A stretch of DNA of 24,704 bases from a virus. Both the position numbers and the translations under genes were made by a program. The notes beneath the pieces are model-generated. The model was not told the origin of the DNA and did no database searches. It saw only the letters and a program-made list of their open reading frames with translations. The stretch's first letter is position 1, and every line of letters begins with the position of its first letter. Where the stretch lies: positions 1-24,704 of the IMG/VR virus record IMGVR_UViG_3300031857_001306. One strand, written 5' to 3'. Shown here in pieces: positions 1-6,314 of this stretch.

Positions 1-29
1 AATTCCATGTCACGCGGCGCGGATTTCAT
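1..29 (-). CDS. N-terminal codons of the next late gene (possibly terminase large subunit), cut by the window edge
   Basis: An ATG at 29-27 overlaps the TGA of the preceding gene (28-26) in an ATGA junction, the same coupling used throughout this block. Nine codons remain open to the edge (MKSAPRDME). Nothing in nine residues identifies a family. A large terminase subunit is suggested only because a ParB-like gene and a small DNA-packaging-like gene lie just upstream. It could be any gene or a chance start. Confidence 0.4.
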
Positions 30-361
30 TTGAACACGTCCGGCCCCAAACCCTCAATGTATTTGATCGGTGATTGCGCCGCGCTGTTGCCCTCCGTCGG
101 CATGTCGGCGCGCGCGATTCGATCCGCCGCCACCACGCGTTCCAAGTTATGCCGCAACGCCGCCAACGCCAATTTCACCGCGGATGCCTGAATGCGCGGC
201 GAATCCGCGCGCATCAATCGCGCAATCACAACGGGAATGGCCGCCGCCAATTCCGGCGGAACAGGAACGCCACGGGCGTGCATGTCATCCAACGCCGCAA
301 CAACCGCGTTGACGTTCGCCCGCGTGTTCCGCCCGTCCGCGATTTCATCCGCCATCCGCAT
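26..361 (-). CDS. Small phage protein, candidate terminase small subunit
   Basis: A 111-residue protein. The ATG at 361 is preceded by a purine-rich GGGGTG site and is followed in frame by a second ATG two codons later. The sequence is mostly helical and alanine/arginine rich, with a conserved-looking core (residues 35-75, AAIPVVIARLMRADSP onward) and a charged tail. It has no signal peptide or membrane segment. Placement after a ParB-like gene and immediately before a coupled downstream gene at the window edge is typical of the packaging region, so a terminase small-subunit role is plausible. No HTH is clear enough to prove it, and the function remains inferred from position. Confidence 0.6.
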   Translation of the reverse strand: MRMADEIADGRNTRANVNAVVAALDDMHARGVPVPPELAAAIPVVIARLMRADSPRIQASAVKLALAALRHNLERVVAADRIARADMPTEGNSAAQSPIKYIEGLGPDVFK

Positions 362-411
362 TCAACACCCCGCGTCCCATCATTGTGATGATGTAAAACA
401 CAACCGCAATC

Positions 412-1125
412 TCAACCGCGGAACATTTCGCACACTCGCGCCAACGCGTTCCCGTCGGCATCGTCATTCCCCGAATCGACAAACGGCCCCAACCGCGCCG
501 CGGCATCCAACGCGCCGCGCACCGCGTCCAATTGTTCGCGGGTGAGGCGCACCGTGAACCGTTCCAAACCGTCCGCCGGATCCGCGGCGGAATCGTCCGC
601 GGCCAACGGGTCACCCTCAATGCCCGCCAACAACGATGCGATGTCAGCGTCATCGAAACCCGCATCCGCCGCGGCATCGACACCCAACGCATCCAACGCC
701 TCCAACAGCGCGGGCGCGTCCCATTCCGCCAATTCCGCCGTGCGGTTGTCCGCGATTGCAAACGCCACCGCGGTTGAATCGGATTCATCGATGACCACCG
801 CGGCCAAATGTGACCAACCCAACGAATGCGCCGCGGCCAATCGTCCGTTCCCTGCGCGGACGATCAACCCGCCATCCGTCATCCGTTGCGCCACAATCGG
901 AACGCGTTGGCCGAATACGCGCAACGATGTTGCGATGGCATCGATGTTCCTGGGGCCGTGCGTGCGCACGTTGCCAGGATCCGCCAACAGCGCGCCCAAC
1001 GGTTGCAACATGTCGCGCAATTCCGACGGCCCAACCCACACCGTCCCCCCTATCCCCCCACCGGGCGCGGCGTTTGTTTCGTGTGTCGCGCTAATTTGCA
1101 AATTTGTATCGGTTCCGTTTGACAT
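412..1125 (-). CDS. ParB-like nuclease-domain protein
   Basis: A 237-residue protein with a ParB/Srx N-terminal-like domain. Residues about 45-70 hold the LADPGNVRTHGPRNIDAIATS segment (start of the fold), residues 92-104 the AGNGRLAAAHSLGW core, and residues 125-136 an ADNRTAELAEWD segment, all typical of phage ParB-like proteins. The C-terminal third is acidic and ends in a region rich in Asp and Ala. Such proteins are common next to phage terminase genes, sometimes fused to a methyltransferase; here there is no fusion. The start is uncertain: ATG at 1125 is preferred because it is the first ATG, but an in-frame TTG at 1188 would add 21 residues of low-complexity sequence. Neither has a strong ribosome-binding site. 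It could act as a DNA nuclease or in DNA partition/packaging; I cannot choose between these. Confidence 0.85.
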   Translation of the reverse strand: MSNGTDTNLQISATHETNAAPGGGIGGTVWVGPSELRDMLQPLGALLADPGNVRTHGPRNIDAIATSLRVFGQRVPIVAQRMTDGGLIVRAGNGRLAAAHSLGWSHLAAVVIDESDSTAVAFAIADNRTAELAEWDAPALLEALDALGVDAAADAGFDDADIASLLAGIEGDPLAADDSAADPADGLERFTVRLTREQLDAVRGALDAAARLGPFVDSGNDDADGNALARVCEMFRG

Positions 1126-1286
1126 TCGCGTTTTGCCCACATAGGAAACCCACGTTTCGTTTGTTCCGTTGGTTTCCAACACCGACAAACCGCGAACGGC
1201 AACAAACCCGAAACAACAACCAACACCACCGAATCAACTTGCGCGGCATGCGCCGCGATGAATCACCGCGGATGCGCGTTGGCGCG
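1126..1286. other. Short non-coding gap with a GC-rich dyad
   Basis: The 161-base gap between the XhlA-like gene and the ParB-like gene contains a 6-bp perfect stem (CGCGGC, ATGC, GCCGCG) near 1242-1257 without a T-run, so it is not a convincing terminator. If the ParB-like gene used the TTG at 1188, the gap would shrink to 98 bases. A 52-codon minus-strand frame through the gap overlaps the ParB-like gene out of frame and is very rich in Arg, Cys and Trp, so I did not call it. Confidence 0.4.
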
Positions 1287-1598
1287 TCACGGTGTTCCGA
1301 ATACCTTAGCCCACAACGCCGCGATGACGGACACCACCGCCCCGCCCATGGCATACCACGCCCAATTCCTCACCGCGGTGTAGTCGTTGCGGATTTGTTC
1401 AACATGTTGTTCAACGTTGCGCATTCGCAACACCAACCCGCGTTCCGGTTCCGATTCGCCCGTGATGATGCGGCGGACGGTTTCAATGTCGGATGTCATC
1501 CGCCGTTGGGCATCATGCCCAAGGGTTTGGGTCATTTGAATTTCGTTGAGGGTTCGTTGCATTGCGGCAACCGCCCGCGCCAAATCGTTTTCGTTCAT
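1287..1598 (-). CDS. XhlA/holin-like small membrane protein
   Basis: A 103-residue protein with an N-terminal heptad-like amphipathic region (residues about 5-75, coiled coil likely) and one C-terminal hydrophobic segment (about 78-97, WAWYAMGGAVVSVIAALWA). This architecture, coiled coil then a single membrane helix near the C terminus, is that of XhlA-type haemolysin/holin-accessory proteins of phages. The ATG at 1598 overlaps the TGA of the 41-residue membrane protein gene (ATGA), so translation is coupled. It lies in a three-gene membrane cassette with that protein and a lipoprotein, which supports a lysis or superinfection-related role. Homology is judged by architecture only. Confidence 0.7.
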   Translation of the reverse strand: MNENDLARAVAAMQRTLNEIQMTQTLGHDAQRRMTSDIETVRRIITGESEPERGLVLRMRNVEQHVEQIRNDYTAVRNWAWYAMGGAVVSVIAALWAKVFGTP

Positions 1599-1720
1599 CG
1601 GTCACCGTCCGAATCGTCAATGTATTTCCCGCGCATCAAATGCGCGACGTGAACCGCGGCGATGACTACGAAACATGCCGCAATCACGAACGCCAAAGGG
1701 ATGAAAACGGCATCCCACAT
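1595..1720 (-). CDS. Tiny single-pass membrane protein (candidate holin-type)
   Basis: A 41-residue frame exactly fills the gap between the lipoprotein gene and the XhlA-like gene. Its ATG (1720-1718) overlaps the lipoprotein stop as TGATG, and its TGA (1597-1595) overlaps the next ATG as ATGA. The product starts MWDAVFIPLAFVIAACFVV, has one membrane helix (residues about 4-27) and a charged tail ending DDSDGDR. The double stop-start overlap is strong evidence that it is a real gene. Size, hydrophobicity and neighbours fit a holin or pinholin, but nothing proves this. Confidence 0.75.
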   Translation of the reverse strand: MWDAVFIPLAFVIAACFVVIAAVHVAHLMRGKYIDDSDGDR

Positions 1721-2454
1721 CACGAATTTTGCACCCGGTCAACAAGGTTGACACCCTGCGGCCCCATCCAATCCGTCAGCAATTTGCCGTGTTCCTTGAA
1801 TGCCGCGGCCACCGCGGGGTTTTGTTGTTTCAACACGTCGATTGCATCGATGACGCGCGCCGCGGCGGTCATCGTTGATGCCGCGTCCCGTTTGCCTTTC
1901 AATCCGAACACCAAACCGCCCGCGCCAATCAACGCGGATGCCAAACCGCCGACCGGGCCGAACAAACCGCCGATTGATTCAGCCGTGCCGACAATGGCGG
2001 TTGCCCATTCCTGACGGTTGCGAATATCCGCCAACGCGGATTCAATCGCCGCGTGCCGTTCAGCGCGTTTGGTTTCGATGTCCGACATCCTGGCATTTGC
2101 CGCGGTGACGATTGCCGCAAACGTTGCGTCCGCGTCCGATTGCTGTTGTTCCAATTCCGCGGCGACGGTTCGCAGTTTTGTTTGTGCTTCACCCTCAATT
2201 TGGGCCGCGGCCATGTCGAATGCGCGTTTGGCCCGGGCGCGTGTCGCCTCCGCGGTTCGTTGCGCGGAATCCAATTCCCGTTTGATCGTGGATTCGGATT
2301 GTTTGTCGGCGGCATCCGCGGCCCGTGATTCCTGCGCCAATTGTTCCGCGTTGACTTCGCGCCCGGTGATCGGTGATTGCGTTTTGAACCAACCGCAACC
2401 ACCAACGGTGGCGGCAATTGCGATGACGATTGCGCGTGCGATGTGTGTTTGCAT
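1720..2454 (-). CDS. Coiled-coil lipoprotein with internal membrane segment
   Basis: A 244-residue protein. Residues 1-20 form a lipoprotein signal with a lipobox ending VGGC, so Cys20 would be lipidated. Residues 35-145 are Ala/Glu/Arg/Gln rich and predicted coiled coil. Residues about 151-185 are glycine-rich and hydrophobic (AIVGTAESIGGLFGPVGGLA...), long enough to span or insert into a membrane. The C-terminal 55 residues are amphipathic. The start is the ATG at 2454 because upstream in-frame sequence is arginine-rich and lies in the control region; no good ribosome-binding site precedes it. Coupled to two membrane-protein genes, it may be an outer-membrane spanin-like lysis protein, but the internal hydrophobic segment is unusual for an o-spanin, so a superinfection-exclusion or structural role is also possible. 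Confidence 0.75.
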   Translation of the reverse strand: MQTHIARAIVIAIAATVGGCGWFKTQSPITGREVNAEQLAQESRAADAADKQSESTIKRELDSAQRTAEATRARAKRAFDMAAAQIEGEAQTKLRTVAAELEQQQSDADATFAAIVTAANARMSDIETKRAERHAAIESALADIRNRQEWATAIVGTAESIGGLFGPVGGLASALIGAGGLVFGLKGKRDAASTMTAAARVIDAIDVLKQQNPAVAAAFKEHGKLLTDWMGPQGVNLVDRVQNS

Positions 2455-2549
2455 GCGCCGAATATATCGCCGCGGAACGCGATTGCACGCCCGCGGTTTT
2501 CGTTCGCATTGCGCCGCGGTGTTATTCCTATCTTGTGCCGTCGCGATTG

Positions 2550-2570
2550 TGTTACGCTGTTGGCGTAACA
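2550..2570. repeat. Perfect 8-bp inverted repeat
   Basis: Arms TGTTACGC and GCGTAACA are separated by 5 bases, and the plus strand continues with ATTTTTCG. It could be an operator for the leftward operon or a small rho-independent terminator read rightward. No gene upstream on the plus strand needs termination here, so an operator is the more economical reading. Confidence 0.6.
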
Positions 2571-2620
2571 TTTTTCGTACAACCGCGTTACCTACAACAG
2601 AGAAAGAATATGTTGCTGAT

Positions 2621-2643
2621 GTTGTGCGCATGCGCGCAACAAC
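2621..2643. repeat. Imperfect inverted repeat
   Basis: GTTGTGCGC on the left faces GCGCAACAAC on the right, with one extra base in one arm. It is centred on GCATGC and forms part of the dyad cluster in the control region. Confidence 0.4.
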
Positions 2644-2649
2644 GAACCG

Positions 2650-2680
2650 CAACCCGGCGGAACCGATCCGCCGCGGGTTG
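2650..2680. repeat. Long imperfect hairpin
   Basis: CAACCCG pairs with CGGGTTG and the inner GCGGA pairs with TCCGC, with a two-base bulge and a short loop. It is GC-rich and lacks a T-run, so it is better read as a structured control or origin element than as a terminator. Confidence 0.45.
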
Positions 2681-2764
2681 TGCGTTTCCGTTCCCGTGTT
2701 GATATTCGTTGCGGATTGTTTGCGAACCCGCCACGATGCGCCACGACGCGCCGCGGATGCCAAC

Positions 2765-2792
2765 CCTACCGACGCATAGGCGCGGCGGTAGG
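2765..2792. repeat. Perfect 7-bp inverted repeat
   Basis: CCTACCG (2765-2771) and CGGTAGG (2786-2792) are separated by 14 bases. Symmetry and location in the control region suggest a protein-binding site. Confidence 0.45.
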
Positions 2793-2831
2793 ATGCAACC
2801 GAACGGATTTGCGGGCGGTTTGCGGGCAAAT

Positions 2832-2840
2832 TGTGGACAA
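2832..2840 (-). promoter_or_regulatory. DnaA-box-like site
   Basis: The plus-strand TGTGGACAA is the reverse complement of TTGTCCACA, a close relative of the bacterial DnaA box (TTATCCACA) and the form often seen in GC-rich genomes. It lies directly after two TTTGCGGGC direct repeats. A phage protein resembling DnaA domain IV is encoded at 6942-7223. A single 9-mer can occur by chance, so this is suggestive only. Confidence 0.4.
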
Positions 2841-2867
2841 CGGTACGGTTTGCACGAACCCAACCCG

Positions 2868-2886
2868 AACGGAATGCAATTCCGTT
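2868..2886. repeat. Perfect 8-bp inverted repeat, 3-nt loop
   Basis: AACGGAAT (2868-2875) and ATTCCGTT (2879-2886) enclose GCA. It sits 30 bp upstream of the -35 box of the early promoter, a position suited to an activator or repressor. Confidence 0.5.
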
Positions 2887-2915
2887 GAAATTCTTTGCAA
2901 ATATGTTGCAGTGTG

Positions 2916-2943
2916 TTGACAACCGATGCCGATAGGGTATGAT
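2916..2943 (+). promoter_or_regulatory. Sigma70-type promoter of the early operon
   Basis: A perfect -35 box TTGACA (2916-2921) is followed 16 bp later by TATGAT (2938-2943), five of six matches to the -10 consensus. Transcription would start near 2950 and run into the gene at 2991 and the whole rightward operon. It is the best match to a promoter that I found in the window. Confidence 0.75.
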
Positions 2944-2953
2944 CATGCATCGG
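2923..2953. promoter_or_regulatory. Candidate operator flanking the -10 box
   Basis: CCGATGC (2923-2929) and GCATCGG (2947-2953) form a perfect 7-bp inverted repeat, 17 bases apart, that brackets the -10 element. A dimeric repressor or a DNA hairpin here would control entry into the early operon. No repressor gene is obvious in the window. Confidence 0.5.
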
Positions 2954-2990
2954 CGCGAATGGGCGCACCGACGAAACGAAAGGGTTTGCA

Positions 2991-3164
2991 ATGAACGACG
3001 CGACACTGAACGAATTCCGGAACATCGCCGATCAAATGCGCGGCAACGAACCCGCCGATTGGCAATGGATCGGCAAATGGGAATCCCAACGCATGTTTGG
3101 GATCACCGAAAAACGCGCGAAGGAATATGCCGCGCGCCACGGTGGTGAGGCCAAAAAGATGTGA
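2991..3164 (+). CDS. Small hypothetical protein, first gene of the early operon
   Basis: A 57-residue protein with a GAAAGGG ribosome-binding site at 2978-2984. It is hydrophilic, with a Trp-rich middle (residues 24-30, WQWIGKW) followed by a helix-like basic segment (FGITEKRAKEYAARHGGEAKK) that might form half of a helix-turn-helix. Its position directly behind the early promoter is that of first-expressed phage genes, which often encode host-takeover or regulatory proteins. Family not recognised. Confidence 0.75.
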   Translation: MNDATLNEFRNIADQMRGNEPADWQWIGKWESQRMFGITEKRAKEYAARHGGEAKKM

Positions 3165-3242
3165 TCCAAACGCGGCCATGGGGGAAACCCCGCGGCCACG
3201 ATTCAACCGCGGCGCGTGCCGCACAACATGAAAGGGAATGCA

Positions 3243-3428
3243 ATGACGATGACCGACACCAACACGATTCGCGCCGCGGCCAAGGCGGTGGGCGCACACT
3301 ACCGCCTCACAAAAACACAAATCAAATTCATTGCATTCATGTATCAAAACGCACGGTTGGCACAATGGGACCGGGCGTTGGAATCCGCAATGCAAATCGA
3401 AATCAACCGCATTGAATCGGCAAAGTAA
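3243..3428 (+). CDS. Small hypothetical protein
   Basis: A 61-residue protein starting at the ATG at 3243, chosen because GAAAGGG lies at 3230-3236 at the usual distance; an in-frame ATG six bases later is an alternative. Residues 10-45 are predicted helical with an aromatic cluster (KFIAFMYQNARLAQWDRALE), like a short amphipathic helical bundle. It ends with TAA. No family recognised. The 78-base gap upstream holds nothing else that I can support. Confidence 0.7.
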   Translation: MTMTDTNTIRAAAKAVGAHYRLTKTQIKFIAFMYQNARLAQWDRALESAMQIEINRIESAK

Positions 3429-3452
3429 ACCACAACACGAAAGGGAATCAAC

Positions 3453-3704
3453 ATGCAAACGTTTCAGAATATCACCAACAGCGGTACCATTCGAATCGAC
3501 GCATTGGGCGCGATTCATTGCAAACGCGGCATTGTCGCCCGGGTGTTTGCGTCCGACATCGCCCGCGCCATTCACACATTGCGCGGTGTCAAATTCCCGC
3601 GCGGTACTCACAACGCACGAAATGTGTTCCGCGATGACATCCGCGCCCGATTGTTGAATGCGGGCATTCCGATTCGTTTCTTTCGGAATGACGATGCCGA
3701 ATGA
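3453..3704 (+). CDS. Small hypothetical protein
   Basis: An 83-residue basic protein with GAAAGGG at 3439-3445. The N-terminal half looks like beta-strands (residues 1-30, alternating polar and hydrophobic), the C-terminal half helical and arginine-rich, ending IRFFRNDDAE. The charge pattern could suit nucleic-acid binding, but no known motif is present. It lies in the early cluster of small genes ahead of the lysozyme. Confidence 0.7.
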   Translation: MQTFQNITNSGTIRIDALGAIHCKRGIVARVFASDIARAIHTLRGVKFPRGTHNARNVFRDDIRARLLNAGIPIRFFRNDDAE

Positions 3705-3730
3705 ATCGACACTACACGAAAGGGAACACC

Positions 3731-4150
3731 ATGAATAGCACGAAACGAATTGCATTGATGTTCGCGGCATGCGCCGTCACAACCGCCGCGGCATTCGCGG
3801 GGCCGCGCCCGCCCGCGTTGACCGATTCGCTTTTGGATGCCATCCGTCATGTTGAATCGGGCGGCGATGATTCCGCGGTGGGTGACGGTGGCCGCGCAAT
3901 CGGCCCGTATCAAATCCACCGCGCCTATTGGGTTGACGCATGCGCCGCGGATCCGTCTTTGAAATCGGGAACCTATGCCGATTGTTTCGATCCGGTCTAT
4001 TCGCGCCGCGTTGTTGTGGCGTATTTGTCGCGGTACGGGCGCGGTTGCACCGCCGCGCAATTGGCGCGGATCCACAACGGCGGGCCGCGCGGTCACCGCA
4101 AATCCGCGACGGTGGAATATGCCGAAAAGGTTTTGGACGCGATGAAATAA
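3731..4150 (+). CDS. Secreted i-type (destabilase-like) lysozyme
   Basis: A 139-residue protein. Residues 1-23 are a Sec signal peptide (basic start, hydrophobic core, AFA cleavage site). The mature part matches the i-type lysozyme/destabilase family: the HVESGG segment gives the catalytic Glu42, the GDGG segment Asp52 as likely second acid, then GPYQIHRAYWVDA (58-70), a Cys-containing middle (Cys71, Cys85, Cys106) and ARIHNGGPRG (112-121), the family's ARIHNGGP motif. It would cut peptidoglycan between MurNAc and GlcNAc after export. GAAAGGG lies at 3718-3724, favouring this ATG over one 30 bases upstream. It ends with TAA. It is oddly placed in the early operon, away from the membrane-protein cassette at 1287-2454. 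Family assignment is firm; timing of expression is inferred. Confidence 0.88.
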   Translation: MNSTKRIALMFAACAVTTAAAFAGPRPPALTDSLLDAIRHVESGGDDSAVGDGGRAIGPYQIHRAYWVDACAADPSLKSGTYADCFDPVYSRRVVVAYLSRYGRGCTAAQLARIHNGGPRGHRKSATVEYAEKVLDAMK

Positions 4151-4246
4151 ACGTGGGCCGCGTTGACCCGCGCCGAATCGGTGTTGCCTCCGTGGATGGG
4201 AATAACACCGAAACGGCATGCGCCAACGCATGGGAAAGGGTTTTGA
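4151..4246. other. Short gap, no gene seen
   Basis: Ninety-six bases hold only the ribosome-binding site of the next gene (GAAAGGG at 4234-4240) and a weak GCATGCG/CGCATG repeat around 4217-4231. No terminator or promoter is convincing. Confidence 0.4.
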
Positions 4247-4510
4247 ATGAATGACAACGTGAACAACAGCGAACCGCAACCCCCCGCACCGGATACCGTT
4301 CCAATTGAACGGTTGGTGGATGATATTTTGGGCGTGCAATGGCGCAAACCGGACGCGCACCCACAAACGCAAATCCTCCAAATGTTGATCGGGCGCGCCG
4401 TCACCAATTTGGTGATTGCGCACCAAACCAATTCCAACGCGGAACGTTTCGATGCAATTTCACGCGCACACGCCATCGTCACGCGTTTGGCGGTGGAGGG
4501 TCACCGATGA
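4247..4510 (+). CDS. Hypothetical protein coupled to the RecE-like gene
   Basis: An 87-residue acidic-to-neutral protein with GAAAGGG at 4234-4240. The first 20 residues are proline-rich and disordered; residues 20-85 are predicted mostly helical. Its stop overlaps the start of the exonuclease gene as ATGA, so the two are translationally coupled. Small genes in this position sometimes encode accessory recombination or replication factors, but this one is not recognisable. Confidence 0.75.
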   Translation: MNDNVNNSEPQPPAPDTVPIERLVDDILGVQWRKPDAHPQTQILQMLIGRAVTNLVIAHQTNSNAERFDAISRAHAIVTRLAVEGHR

Positions 4511-5343
4511 AACCAACCGGGCAAATCTTGGAATGTTCCGAATCGGAATACCGCGCCATTCGCGCCGCGAATTATTCCACGTTGAAACACGCGAACCGTT
4601 CCGCCGCGCACATGTTGGCGGCAATGTCGCCGCGTGATGCAACACCCGCCATGTTGTTGGGTTCATTGGTTGATGCAATGCTTTTCAGCCCGGACGATTT
4701 GGCGTTGCGTTTCGTTGCCGCGCCCGATGTTGATCGGCGCACCAAGGCAGGGCGCGAACAATGGGAAGCATTCAACAACGGATTGGCGGAAGGTTGCCGC
4801 GCCGTCGATTCCGAAACATGGGAAAAGGCGCAACGCATGGTTGACGGGATCCGCGCCAATCGCACCGCGCGCGCGTTGTTGAATGGCCATCGATACCAAA
4901 CGCCAATGGTGTGGGTTGACCAGGATACGGGCGTGCGTTGCAAGGCAATGTGTGATTCCGTGTTGCCTGGTGTCACGGTGACGGATTTGAAAACAACAAC
5001 CTGCGCGGATGCGCGCGAATTTGCACGCGCCGCGGCATCGATGGCGTACCACATGCAAGCGGCGTTTTATTGCGACGGTTGGCGCGAATGCACGGGTGAG
5101 GAGTTACCCTACACATTCATTGTTGTTGAATCCGCGGAACCGCATGCCGTCGCGGTGTATCGGTTGGATGATGCCGCGATTGATGCGGGCCGCGCCCGAT
5201 ACAAATCGGCATTGCAAATGTTCGCGGAATGCACGCGTTCCGGTGTGTGGCCGGGGTATGCCGATCATTTGCAAACGTTGGAATTGCCGCGTTGGGCCTT
5301 GGGCGGGGTTGCGATGGTCACAGCGGATGACCATCCGTTTTGA
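4507..5343 (+). CDS. RecE-like PD-(D/E)XK exonuclease
   Basis: A 278-residue protein resembling the catalytic domain of RecE/exodeoxyribonuclease VIII (the DUF3799 type). In order: a LLGSLVDAMLFSP segment (50-62), the DRRTKAGREQWEAF stretch (76-89) that is highly characteristic of the family, a TGVRCKAMCDSV segment with the metal-binding Asp150, DLKTTT (160-165) as the D-x-K core, and YHMQAAFYCDG (181-191) as the conserved Tyr/Gln helix. It is expected to digest one strand of dsDNA 5' to 3', making 3' tails for the RecT-like protein encoded next. The ATG at 4507 overlaps the upstream stop. Length fits the stand-alone nuclease domain. The identification is strong. Confidence 0.92.
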   Translation: MKPTGQILECSESEYRAIRAANYSTLKHANRSAAHMLAAMSPRDATPAMLLGSLVDAMLFSPDDLALRFVAAPDVDRRTKAGREQWEAFNNGLAEGCRAVDSETWEKAQRMVDGIRANRTARALLNGHRYQTPMVWVDQDTGVRCKAMCDSVLPGVTVTDLKTTTCADAREFARAAASMAYHMQAAFYCDGWRECTGEELPYTFIVVESAEPHAVAVYRLDDAAIDAGRARYKSALQMFAECTRSGVWPGYADHLQTLELPRWALGGVAMVTADDHPF

Positions 5344-5414
5344 ATGCTTCACATCGTCACCGCGGAAACGCGTTGATGATGTTTGCGGCAACGTCGCCGC
5401 GGAAAGGGAATGCA

Positions 5415-6314
5415 ATGAATGACAATGCGAAACGTGCGGGCAACAAACCCGCGAAACCCTCCCCGGACATGTTCACGGAATCCGCGGTTCAACCGCGCCC
5501 GACAATCGTCGCGGACGCGCCAACCGCGCCCGAACCCGTTGCGGTGGATGACATCGAAACCGCGGCGCAACCTGCTGTTGATGTTCCGGTGACCATCGAA
5601 ACAACAAACGAATTTCGCGCCCCGCCCGCGGCCCGCGGCGCAATCGTCGCGCACGATGGGTCATCGGTGTTGGCCGCGCCGGACACATCGCCGCGCATCG
5701 TCAACGGTGGCGTTGTGTGCGCATCGATGCGCGACGTGATGAACATGGCGCGCCACTATATCCGCGGCGCAATGGTTCCCCGCGGTTTGGATGGGCGTTC
5801 ACAAATCGAAACCGAATCACGCGTTGCCATTGCGATTGAATTCGGTTTGAACCTTGGCCTGACACCGCTCCAATCCCTGCAATCCGTGATGGTCACCAAT
5901 GGCCGCCCGTGTTTGTGGGGAGACGCGCCCATGGCGTTGGTGTCTCAACACAAGGCATTTGAGGGAACGAAAACAGAATGGGCGGGCGACGGTGACAAAT
6001 TCGGGTGTACGTTCACCGTGTTCCGTTTGGTCAAAAACAAATCGGTTCCGCATGCGTGGACGTTCACCATTGAGGATGCGAAACGCGCGGGGTTGTGGGG
6101 GAAAACGGGGCCATGGTCAACGAACCCCAAACGTATGTTGATGATTCGCGCGCGTGCGTTTGCGTTGCGTGATGCGTTCCCTGACGCGTTGCGCGGTTCC
6201 GGAATCGCGGAGGAAATGGAAGACATCCAACCCGCAACGGACAAAACCGCCGCATTGCAATCGCGCCTTGAATCCGTGGGGGTGTCGCGTGGCGTGGATC
6301 AAAATGAGGGTTGA
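5415..6314 (+). CDS. RecT-like single-strand annealing protein
   Basis: A 299-residue protein. Residues 1-100 are a Pro/Ala/Glu-rich, probably disordered extension. Residues 105-275 hold the RecT core: IAIEFGLNLGLTPLQSLQSV (139-158), a NGRPCLWGDAPMALV segment (162-176), DAKRAGLWGKTGPW (221-234) and PKRMLMIRARAFALRDAFPD (238-257), ending with an acidic EEMED. It anneals complementary single strands and pairs with the RecE-like exonuclease 72 bases upstream in a two-component recombination module used in phage replication and repair. GAAAGGG lies at 5402-5408. The N-terminal extension is longer than in many RecT proteins. Its stop overlaps the next gene by 11 bases. Confidence 0.92.
   Translation: MNDNAKRAGNKPAKPSPDMFTESAVQPRPTIVADAPTAPEPVAVDDIETAAQPAVDVPVTIETTNEFRAPPAARGAIVAHDGSSVLAAPDTSPRIVNGGVVCASMRDVMNMARHYIRGAMVPRGLDGRSQIETESRVAIAIEFGLNLGLTPLQSLQSVMVTNGRPCLWGDAPMALVSQHKAFEGTKTEWAGDGDKFGCTFTVFRLVKNKSVPHAWTFTIEDAKRAGLWGKTGPWSTNPKRMLMIRARAFALRDAFPDALRGSGIAEEMEDIQPATDKTAALQSRLESVGVSRGVDQNEG

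Larger units (their letters stand above)
2455..2990. other. Divergent non-coding control region / candidate replication origin
   Basis: A 536-base gap between the leftward lipoprotein operon and the rightward early operon; no open frame in it has a usable start context. It contains at least four perfect inverted repeats (2550-2570, 2765-2792, 2868-2886 and 2923-2953), two imperfect ones (2621-2643 and 2650-2680), two 9-bp direct repeats of TTTGCGGGC spaced 11 bp apart (2808-2816 and 2819-2827), a DnaA-box-like site at 2832-2840 and a sigma70-type promoter at 2916-2943. This concentration is what phage operator/origin regions look like. I found no convincing promoter for the leftward operon. 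Confidence 0.65.

Noticed and set aside
1091-1246. A 52-codon minus-strand frame between the XhlA-like and ParB-like genes
   Set aside because: Arg/Cys/Trp-rich composition, no ribosome-binding site, and overlap with the ParB-like gene in another frame.
2550-2577. Rho-independent terminator
   Set aside because: The dyad is followed by five T on the plus strand, but no plus-strand gene lies upstream, so an operator is more likely.
1720-3006. Extension of the lipoprotein frame to 428 residues
   Set aside because: The upstream part is arginine-rich, crosses the dyad-rich control region, and would bury the lipoprotein signal. The ATG at 2454 is preferred.
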